In this document: positions 49,301 through 61,300 of the stretch, one piece after another | Layout of the letters: each line of letters starts with the position of its first letter | Position numbering within the stretch: the first letter of the stretch is position 1 | DNA from: Meghimatium bilineatum | Lineage: Eukaryota > Mollusca > Gastropoda > Stylommatophora > Philomycidae | Direction: 5' to 3' | Assembly (NCBI GenBank): GCA_034231615.1 | Contig: CM067317.1 | Coordinates: forward strand, 15,078,710 to 15,142,709 | DNA length: 64,000 nucleotides | Notes under the pieces: model-generated | What the model was told of the DNA's origin: nothing | What the model saw: only the letters and a program-made list of their open reading frames with translations | Databases searched by the model: none | Translations under genes and position numbers: made by a program

Positions 49301-52300
49301 CACTTTACTGACCAGCAATGCAGAACATACTTATTTATTTTCTATTACCAAGGGATTCGAAAATAATTGAGAAAATGATAACACTGTCTATAAAAATGTA
49401 TATAAAGTTGATCTCACAACAAAGAGATTATAATAAATGAATATGTATTTTATGATGATACAGAATCATATTGCATAGTGAGGAAAGATCAAGAATAGTA
49501 CAGAGATAAAGAAGAAAGTGGCAGCAATTAGTTCAAGGTCTGCACATCAAAGAAGAAACATAACTGTACATAATGGTATTCTTCTTCTTCTTCTTTCGTT
49601 CACTTGAAACATGTCTATATCTGTAATTCTGTCTCCTTAATAAAACTCTGTCTTTTGTAGTTCATACAGTGGTCCATAGAGCTTTGATTCCAGTGTTGTT
49701 TCCTTTGGCCAATATGTCTGCCTCAGCGTTTCATGCTCAGAACACTCTTGAAGTATATGTTTGGCACTCTGCTGCCTGTCCACATGTACACATGGCCGTA
49801 TTGCCAATCTTGAACTTTGTATACATGTGGCTGCGGAGTCGGTTGTGTCCTGTTCTGAGGCGTAGAATTATAACTTGTTCTGATCTGTTCAACATGTGAT
49901 AGTCATCTTGTGTTGGTGTTTGTGGCTTTCTTATTGACTTGATCATCTGTTTTTTCTGATGGTAGGTGATTGGTACATCTGGTTGGTCTTCGGCAGCACC
50001 TTCCTTAGCCAGTTGGTCTGCTTTTTCATTTCCTGGTATTACACAGTGAGAGGGTATCCACTGCATGGTTACCTTATACTGGTAAGACAATACATAATGG
50101 TGTAAATAGGCCTATGATTCCTTGTAAATACTGTAGAAAACTCTTTGTGGATAAGGTTGATATTATGTGTCACATATATCAGCACCAGAATTGTAGATTA
50201 TATTTCTTATAGGACAACAATAATACTAATTTGTGAAACCATGAAAACGTGTCTACTACTATTTCTATTTCTATCAAATTTTGTATGTACGGTAAAAAAT
50301 AAAGATAGATCGCATGGCAGTAGCCTTCCATTGGGGATGAAGATAACTCTTTATGAACTAAGCTGTAGCAACTGTTACATAGGGTGGCCAATTTCTTTCC
50401 TTGCTGTCTTTACCTCCCCTAACTCATGCGTCAGGTATTCCTTTACAGCTGAGTCAACTGGAGGAGCAGTTGTGTCAAATAAGAAATCACAACCTGGATT
50501 TTTTAGTCTGGATATGGCTTTGAACCTGGCATGCTGTAACCTGGTGATAGCAAGCAAGCTCGCTATCAACTAGGCTACCATACTCATGTAGGCATATTTA
50601 GATGAAATGCAGGCAGCCAACAACATGGCAGTGTGACAATGAATCTGTCCAAATTTGACCAGTCAGCAGTGATTTATTTTCCTACAGCTGAAGGATGTCA
50701 ACTAACCAACATTCATAAAAGAATGCAGGCAGTGCATGGTGGAAAATGTGTTTCAAAGACAACAGTGAAGGATTAGGCAAAAATGTTTCAGAAAGGGAAA
50801 CAGGTACAAAATTATCTTCTGCAGCCAGGTCAGGCTCATGTTGTCGTGACAGAAGAAACTATTACTAAGATGGATGCAGCAATACGTATTGACCGCAGTA
50901 AGAGTTTGTGTTCGCTAGCTAATCAAGTGTCTGTGTCATTTGGAGCATTTCAAATTATTGTTGGGAAGAAACTCAAGTATTGAAAGGTATGTTCTCAGTG
51001 GCTACCACAGTTATTGACAGAACATGATAAGGAAGACTGAATGGGGTGGAGATTGAACCATTTTGCAGCATTATAATATGAAGGATGATGCATTTATTTT
51101 GCTAACAGTGGCCAGCTACGAATCAGGGTGTCACCACTTGTGTTATACAGCAAACCAGCCATCATGGCAGGCTATGAATCAGGGTGTCACCACTTGTGTT
51201 ATACAGCAAACCAGCCATTATGGCAGGCTACGAATCAGGGTGTCACCACTTGTGTTATACAGCAAACCAGCCATCATGGCAGGCTACGAATCAGGGTGTC
51301 ACCACTTGTGTTATACAGCAAACCAGCCATCATGGCAGGCTACGAATCAGGGTGTCACCACTTGTGTTATACAGCAAACCAGCCATCATGGCAGGCTACG
51401 AATCAGGGTGTCACCACTTGTGTCTTGTGTTATACAGCAAACCAGCCAGCATGGCAGGCTACGAATCAGGGTGTCACCACTTGTGTCTTGTGTTATACAG
51501 GAAACCAGCCAGCATGGCAGGCTACGAATCAGGATGTCACCACTTGTGTCTTGTGTTATACAGTAAACCAGCCAGCATGGCAGGCTACGAATCAGGGTGT
51601 CACCACTTGTGTCTTGTGTTATACAGTAAACCAGCCAGCATGGCAGGCTACGAATCAGGGTGTCACCACTTGTGTCTTGTGTTATACAACAAACCAGCCA
51701 GCATGGCAGGCTACGAATCAGGGTGTCACCACTTGTGTCTTGTGTTATACAACAAACCAGCCAGCATGGCAGGCTACGAATCAGGGTGTCACCACTTGTG
51801 TCTTGTGTTATACAAAAAACCAGCCAGGATGGCAGGCTACGAATCAGGGTGTCACCACTTGTGTCTTGTGTTATACAGCAAACCAGCCAGCATGGCAGGC
51901 TACGAATCAGGGTGTCACCACTTGTGTCTTGTGTTATACAGCAAACCAGCCAGCATGGCAGGCTACGAATCAGGGTGTCACCACTTGTGTCTTGTGTTAT
52001 ACAACAAACCAGCCAGCATGGCAGGCTACGAATCAGGGTGTCACCACGTGTGTCTTGTGTTATACAGCAAACCAGCCAGCATGGCAGGCTACGAATCAGG
52101 GTGTCACCACTTGTGTCTTGTGTTATACAACAAACCAGCCAGCATGGCAGGCTACGAATCAGGGTGTCACCACTTGTGTCTTGTGTTATACAACAAACCA
52201 GCCAGCATGGCAGGCTACGAATCAGGGTGTCACCACTTGTGTCTTGTGTTATACAGCAAACCAGCCAGCATGGCAGGCTACGAATCAGGGTGTCACCACT

Positions 52301-55300
52301 TGTGTCTTGTGTTATACAACAAACCAGCCAGCATGGCAGGCTATGAATCAGGGTGTCACCACTTGTGTCTTGTGTTATACAACAAACCAGCCAGCATGGC
52401 AGGCTATGAATCAGGGTGTCACCACTTGTGTCTTGTGTTATACAACAAACCAGCCAGCATGGCAGGCTATGAATCTGGGTGTCACCACTTGTGTCTTGTG
52501 TTATACAACAAACCAGCCAGCATGGCAGGCTATGAATCAGGGTGTCACCACTTGTGTCTTGTGTTATACAACAAACCAGCCAGCATGGCAGGCTATGAAT
52601 CAGGGTGTCACCACTTGTGTCTTGTGTTATACAACAAACCAGCCAGCATGGCAGGCTATGAATCAGGGTGTCACCACTTGTGTCTTGTGTTATACAACAA
52701 ACCAGCCAGCATGGCAGGCTATGAATCAGGGTGTCACCACTTGTGTCTTGTGTTATACAACAAACCAGCCAGCATGCAATGGAAACATTATGGATCACCA
52801 AAAATTTAAATTACACATTTCTGCGGGAAAGGTTATGCTAATCGCCTTTTTTGACTAAGAAGGACTCTTGTTGGTGTACTTTAAAGAGTCTAGTGTGAAC
52901 ATCAATGCTATCGACTACAAGAACACAATAGAGAAGCTGCATACAGATATCAAGAATTAACAACCTAGCATGCTGTGCCATTCTGTTTCATGATAATGGT
53001 CATCTGCATTATCATCCATTGTCTTTTGTCACAACAACATGTGCCTGACATGGAAACACATTTTCCACCACTCACACCCTGCATTCTTTGATGAATGTTG
53101 GTTGATCGACATGTTTCGGCTGTAAGAAACAGAATCAATGCTTTTTTGGTCAAATTTGAACAGATTCGTTATCACACTGATCATTGTGTCATCTGCCTCC
53201 ACAGGAAACTAAACATATGAAGAGAATAATCATGTGATCATTTCTTATCGATGTTTACTTACCGGTAATTACATAAGTGTTAACGTCGTCACACTCCTCG
53301 ATGCTGACATCGGTGACGCATCATGGGTGGGTTTCATTTTAAGACACCTTCATCATAATAAATGTCTGAATTTTTCAAATGAATTTCAATCTCTAGACTT
53401 ATTTCAGGAATGAAATCATAATGCTGGATATGATATGCTATGTATCCTTTCTACTCAATTTTGAAAGATTTCAAAATTTTCTAGAATAAAATTTATAACC
53501 AACTTCAACAGATTGCATTTCATGGGTGCCACAATTTTAGAATAATGTATTAATCTAGATGAGCTATTCTTTAGCAAAACTATCACTACAGATAACATGT
53601 TTCTGATGTACTGTAATGGTTTTGACGATCATCAAAGTTGGTCATCAAGGGTATATAATGGAAATTCGCTGACCTTCAAATTTGGCCCATAGAGTGTTAA
53701 TTAAAAATCACTGAAATCTAAATCCTCATAGATTGTGGTAACTGCATTACTAGAACCACAACCTCTACTAATTTTGATGGTTAGAAGCTAGGATATAACC
53801 ATACCAGAACAGAGTCCATGGTTTGAAGGAGTGTACCTCACCATAAAAATACTTTTTTATTTGATCAAAATCATCTCAATCTGTATTTAATTTTCTTTTA
53901 ATGGGAACAACAGAAGAGATGAAGTAATTACTTTTATCTGCTAAGTGCTCCATTGTTTCTTTCATGCGCTTCAGAAGTTCATGACTACTGACTTCAGAAT
54001 CAAGAACAAGATCAACTAATGAAAGACGTCTTCGAGGTGTGGCTTCTGGAGACAAATAAATTTCAGTTGGTGCCACAGAAATAAGAGACTCCATTTCATC
54101 ATCATCGGAAACCTGCAATAGATGATGATAATAATGATAAATATTCTTAATACTTTTCTAAAACTAATTGAATCATGTCTTAACATCAAGTCAGCTGTAT
54201 TTCTCATTTTGACAGAGCAATTTTATAAATTGTTTTATGTTATTGATTAGCTGAAATACTCTGATACATTATTCTATGTTGCTGATTTACTGAAACACTG
54301 ATACATTATTCTATGTTATTGATTAGCTGGAGAACTATGGAGATACACTATTTTATGTCGTTCCTGTGCTGGAGAACTTTGAGACACTATTCTATGCTAT
54401 TGGTCTGCTGGACCACTTTCATAAATTGTAAGTTGTTGATTTATTGCAGTACTTTTATAAACTATTCTATGTTGTTAATTTGTCAGAGAACTTTGATACA
54501 CTATCTTATGTTCTTGAATTGTCGGAGCAGTTCTGTATGTTTTGTGTGGTTTACACAATTTTTCCTTACCCTGTGTTTTCAATTTCAACATTGACTCAAT
54601 AAGAACTTTCAAATAAAAACTTGACAGAAAAACAACATCAAATGTGCTAAAAATATATGGTAGAAGATAAATAATATGAAAGGCTCCTAGTCACAGGGGG
54701 TAAAACATACTTGCATAGATGAAGTGCTCTGGGTTTCAATAAGAGCAAAGTTTCACTATACTGGCATACCATTTACTATGCTTTTGCTGTTGCATAGTGA
54801 ATTGTCTGGTCGGCCACTGGTGATACCATATAACTTTTTGCATTATGCATGAGTAGGTGACTTACAGCAGTTTATAAATTGGTGATAGATTCTGACTTTC
54901 TTCATGAGAGTAGGTGATTGACAGTGATTATAGACTGACTAATTTGTTGAATGCTAATAAAAAGAACTATACAACAACTAAACAGGGTTGACTTGATTTA
55001 ATGAAGACTTTGCTACTGACAAAACAGAGTCCATAGTGAAATGGAGACTCATGACTGCTGTTAATGCAAATTAATATGTGTGAACAATAAAACAATAATA
55101 AAAACCTCAAAAAAACATAATGAATAATCAAATGTTTTTAATGACAAACCACAAAAAAACAAAACAAAATGGTCTTACTTCCTCTAACTTAGCTTCAGGT
55201 TCAAGAGTTACTCTTCCTTCCAGGAAGTCTTTAGAGACTTCTATATCAAATGGTACCTTTAAATAAACAAAAATATTTATTGTTTTGAAATAAATAACAT

Positions 55301-58300
55301 TAGGCCTATATTAAATGTTTCACAACAGAGTTGTTATTGTAGGTCTATGTGTTTAAAACATATTTTTTATACAAGCAAGATACAGCACTTCTAAATATAT
55401 TTACAGGTACGTTATTCTATTTTACATGCAGGTCTATTTTAAAACAAGAAAGGAAAATATGATAACTTTAATTATGTTAACAAATAACTTTATTTTAATG
55501 CTTAATTTAAAAAACAAAAAAAATTAACTGTATTATAAACAAAAAAATTATATTTACTGACTTGAAATTTGTAATTCTCAACACAAAAGTGTGATATTTA
55601 TAGTGGCATCACTGTATATAATCCTATCATCCAATTATGAACATACAATATCTTTGATGTCAAAACCCGTAATTAGTCCTAGTTTGTACATTTTATTTTG
55701 CAAGGTTTGACTCTGTATGCTGATACAATACATTTGACATGTTTTACATTAATTTCTGCAGCTCTGTACATTTTGGGGATTTTACTCAATTTAGTGATGG
55801 CAATGTAATTTTCTGTGGATTTATTTATTTTCAGTGGCAACACTGATTTTTACGGTATTTATAAATTTTAGTGACAACAGTGATGTGTGCAGTTTTTATT
55901 TAATTTTTTGACAACAATGATTTTTGCAGGTTTTAACATTTATTTTTGTAGCAAAACTGTTTTGAAATGCATTATGGATACTTTCATTACTCCCTGTAAT
56001 TGTTAAGTTGTCTTAACCTCACACAGGCTCCGGTTAAGTGCGTTCAACAAAATTTTTAATGGCGCTCGACATTCCAAATCGAGTGTACTCCTCCAATGAT
56101 ATGTAGTGTTTATTATATGTAGCACAACCTGATTGGTTAATGGGCATACTCGGGTACATGCACAGTTGAAGCCAGCATATTTCTACATCTGTCCTTGTCC
56201 ATTTTGAAAAGTTCTCTGTAGCTGTTATATGTAGCAATCCAATGCATCTGACCACATCTGCACAATGGTATGACTTACCTGTCAACTGCCCGTAAATCGC
56301 CATAATTTTTAAGTTTTTTTCCAAGCTGTACTGCTTTACGGGCGTACACCGGCATTTACTGGTTTTTACGTGAATTTCTGCAGTTCTGTACGTTTTGGAT
56401 TTTTAAAATTAAATTTAGTGGTGACACTGATATTTTAGTATATATTTTAGTGGCAACAGTGATTTGTACAGGTTTTTTTTACCAATAGTGTCGTTTTGCG
56501 ATGTTTATTTGATCTGGTCTTGGGGCGAAGTATTGTTGCAAACAATGCTTTTAACACACTACCCAGTACTTTAATTATTCTCTGTGCTGGGGACGTTGTC
56601 TTTATACAGAACTTGAAGAATTTTTGTCCACGGGCATTGACAGTGTTACACAGTGTATCTACAGTACACAAATACTAGTAACACATATATTTTGTTTCTA
56701 GGCCTACTATAATATACATCATTTAATTTATATTGTAAGTTTTTGTTTGCCTCCTAGACCTAGGTAGTGTAGGTAGGTCTATAGTTAAATAATAGAATAT
56801 GTTATTTGTTTATGTAGGCCTAAATCTTATCTTTAGAACTTATCTTAAACCAATATTTTGTTGTCACATTATGTTTATTTTTAGGAATTACAAACAGAAA
56901 ATGAGAAAATTATGCTGCTGACTGAAAATGAAGCCATCGCTACTATAGATGCACGATCCCTTCCGACCACAGATGCACAATCTCTACGAGTCATAAATGT
57001 ACGGTCTCCGCCAATAATAGATGCACAATCTCCACTATTCACAGATGCACGTTCTTCACCGGTCATAGGTGCACATTCTTCGCCGGTCATAAATGCTCGA
57101 TCTCTGCCAGTCATAGATGCATCATTGCTGCCGGTCATAGTTGCACGATCTCTTCCCATCATAGATGCATGATCTCCGCCGTTCAAAGATGCACATTCTC
57201 TGCCGTTCATAGATGCACGATCGATGCCGGTCATAGTTGCATGATCTCTGCCTGCCATATATGCATGATTACTGCGGGCCATAGATGCATGATCTCTGCC
57301 GGTCATAGATGCACGATCTCTGCTGGTCAAAGATGCACGATCTCCACCAGTCATAGATGCACAATCTCCGCTTGTCATAGTTGCACGATCTCCGTCAGTC
57401 ATAGATGCATGATCTCCGCTGTTCATAGATGCACATTCTCTGCCGGTCATAGATGCACGATCGATGCCGGTCATAGATGCACGATCGATGCCGGTCATAA
57501 ATGCATGAAGTGCGCTATTCTTGGATAGTTTAAATTATTGTTGAACGCTTTATAGAGCACTCCAACAAGTTGTTATAGTTTCAAACGGATCTAAGCATCC
57601 ATTCTCTGTGTCTTTTTTTCATTTTTTCTTATTAAAGTTACGTAAAGATACATAGACCTAATCTTTGTGCTCTATAATTTTTCCACGCAATGACTGTCTA
57701 AAAAACCCAAATGACCTTTCTTTTTTTTCTGTGCGCGGATGGAGCCCCCCCCCCCCCATACCATTGTGTATGATTTTAAGGTTTTACATGCTCAATTACG
57801 GTTTTTCATAACTTTTTTATGGTTTTCAGTCTCAGCATGTTGACAGGTATGGTATGATGCCATGAAGGTGAATCGGGTTTATAGACCTTTGTTCATCATA
57901 TTTTGAATAACAAAATTATAGATTGTAGTTAGGATGGTGAATTCTTGGGAGATATTTAGTTTTCACAATATATTTATGTTGGCTTCAGACATATAGAAGT
58001 TTGACATTGACTGTTTGTGAAGTGGCACCAAATATGACTAGGTCTAGCTTCCAAGAACGATTTTACTGCAAATCTACATATTTTATTCAGTTCCCCCCAG
58101 CAATATTTTGATAATTTCGCAATGAAAGAACATAAATACAGAATTATGTGTGCTTTACAGAGTTACCAATTTAGACAATACCACAACAAAAGGTAAGTTT
58201 TTTTAAATAATTTTTTTTTCGTTTTTGTTATAATTTATTTGGTGTTTTTTTTATAGGGAAAATGTCTTTACCACTTTCTCACACATCTGGTATCACACAC

Positions 58301-61300
58301 ACAAACAAAACTTAGATAAATATATGCAGTATTCAATTCTTTATTTATATGTACAAATATTATTAAATATTTCAAACAACCAAAAAGTTATCACATTTTC
58401 AAAACAGCAACCAACAATAACGCAAACTCTCAAAAAAGAATTCGGTGGCAGGGGGAAATTTGTGTTTTTTTAAGCCAACTCGTTAAAGGTTAATAACAAA
58501 ATTATTTTTGTCCACGTGCAATGACAGCATAAGTACATGTACCTGTTTGTATACATCATTTGTATTTTAAGTTTTTGTTTGCCTCATTAAGTTAGTGTAG
58601 GCCTAAAGTTAAATAATAAAATATGTAGGCCTATAGCCTAAATCCAATCTTTAGGCTTATACTGCTATGCATAATACTTGAATAATAATTTATATGGCAT
58701 TGAGTTGATACAGGCATATATGCCTAAACCTTTGCCGGAAAAGACCAAACAACAAATACATCGTTCCGTGTTTGTTCTCTCATATGATGCTGGTAATATT
58801 GCATCACACTTTATTTACAATATATAGAAATATTATATATTAGATCTGTCATGAAATATATATTATCCTATATTAGGTCAGACTCTGTGGTGGAGTTGTA
58901 CAGAGCGAATCTGTGACGGCCAATTTATAATGAGTTACAGTCAATCTTCAGGTCAAATATGTGTATATTAAAAAAGGATTACATTTAAAAAGTATGAAAT
59001 ATATTATTTATTCTTCTGTCAAGTTTCACATCTTACCAAATAGTTTTCCAAAGTAACCTGTTCATGATTTGGTGTCAAACCATCATAAAGAACAGATGGA
59101 TCCTCACAAATGTATGACTCTGATAAAAGAAAGTTACATAGGCCTATTACATAAAATGTTAAAATATAACTTTTAGTGCGTATTTTTAGTGTATATTATT
59201 AGTGTAATATACACTTTTAGTGTATATTATGAGACATGTGGAGCGTGTGGCCATATGGCTAGAACGCCAGCCTCAGATTCCTGAGGTCTCGGGTTCATTC
59301 CTCAGTTGGGACAAGGATTTTTATCTTTCGGACATGCAATAAAAAATTCTTCCTGTACACATCACGGCGATAGCCTTGGCAAAGCGGCCTTTATTTCCAC
59401 AGCCTTAACAGCCTCCTTGCAGTCCTTAACAGGAAAACATGCAGTAATGAAAGTTTATCAGACACAAATATGTTGCTCAAATAGAGAGCATGATTTTCTC
59501 AATCCATGTATATTCATTTTGACTAAAGATCCAATTATCCATGCTGTACAGTTCTCAAATAACATTGATTCTAATGACTATCAAACTTTTATGAATGTTC
59601 AGCTCTGTGGCTAAGAGATACAAAGCACATCTTGAATGTCAAGGTACCAGGTTCAACTTTTTTCATTGGCAATTGTACATCTGGACTATATAGAAAAGAA
59701 TGACAAATTACTGAATGTAAACATTGCCTAAAAAATCACTAGGTAGCAGATAAGATTCTAACCATTGTAATTCACTTTGCAACTTGAGTCAGGACATTTT
59801 CTCAATTTGATAAATTTGAATCCATGAAAAGTTGTAGTTTTTAGTCAAGACATTCAATGTGTATTCTCAAGAATATGATTTGATAGATTGAGACACAGAC
59901 AGTTACATACACATTGCAAAGGTACCTACATTCCTCGAGGATGACATATATTTAAACAAATACAGATGATTACCCTGTGCTTCCAGTTTCACCTCTTAGA
60001 ATCCTCAGGAAAAGGGAGAAAATAAAGGCAGACCATGAAATACACGGAGTAAAGAATTAGATACAGATACAAAGAGGATAAGTAATACAACTATCTATCT
60101 GTCTATAAACCCGTAACCCACGTGGGGGGGGAGAGAACCACATTGGATGTATCAGCATAGATTTCTCCTGTGATTTCTATCTTCAATGATGCAGATTTGA
60201 GAGGAAAAAATCTTGTCTTGTCATCCTTGATGTTGTCTATCCATGCTTTCATTTATCTTCCTCTGCTTTTTCCACCTTCAACGGTTTCATGCAGTATTGT
60301 TTTCAACAAAGAATTATATCAGCTTACATGTCCAAACCATACAAGTTTTCATTATTTAACTATTGAAAGCAATGATTCTTGTGAATCTGTATACATGGAA
60401 AGAACTGAAAACAATGGCTCCAATAAAAAGGTAGGTCTACAATAGGTCTACAACAAAAAGATGTTTGTTGACTTGATGATGATGATGACTATTGTCTATT
60501 GTCTTTTCCTAAGTGGTTTGTTTACCACTCTTGCCATTAAGTGTAGGGGTGATTGGAGTTTGAGCTTATGTTCCAAGACCAGATGTGTCACCTTGGCTGT
60601 GCTATGAATGTGTTTTTTCAAGATGTCCCTGATGTTTTCTATCCATCTTTTTCATGGTCTTCCTCTGGCTTTGTACCCTGATTTCATTTGGTTATATGCC
60701 TGTATGAGCAACTTGTCGTGATGCATTCTCATAATGTGGCTAAATTACTTGATCTGCTGCCTTTTTATGTATTCTGTGTTATACCTATTCTTTCCCTGAT
60801 GTCTTCATTTTGTAATCTATCGAGCCTGGTGACTATGATAATGATAATAATGAAGTAATTCCTTTGGCTGTAAGCAGGTAACTCTTGATAGCCCACAACC
60901 TTTCTAACAAAAGCACATTTCTCCCTCATTAAGTAACTGAGGTGATACATGAGTTCGTATAAGATTTTTTTTTATCAAAGGAGGTTCTTAGGAGGTTCAT
61001 ATTCATCTCCGCATTCATTCTTAAACTCCTGCAGATTAGCAGGATGTAGTTGGAAGAATGGAATGCATTGTTTCATGGTTTACAGCTCTGTAGAGATATC
61101 TGTGCTTTTTGCTTTGACACATCTGACCACCATGGCTCTGGGTTACCTTTAACTTATACATAATGGGACAGATAACTACGGCCCAAAAACCCCTTAGTTG
61201 CTTCTTACGACATGCATGGAAGGTAAAAGTGTTGCTATTCCTTGCTCCATTTTTGGGCCCTGGCAATACATTGAAATTAAAGGGCTTATGGATGTTCGGT

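Noticed and set aside
52965-53153. 62-codon minus frame as a separate gene
   Set aside because: It is the N-terminal part of an inverted mariner transposase.
56034-56324. 96-codon minus frame as a host exon
   Set aside because: No matching splice phases with gene 1 neighbours (exons d and e already join in phase) and no motif.
59232-59305. Functional tRNA gene
   Set aside because: It has A and B boxes but does not fold into a proper cloverleaf by eye and continues into a SINE body found elsewhere.
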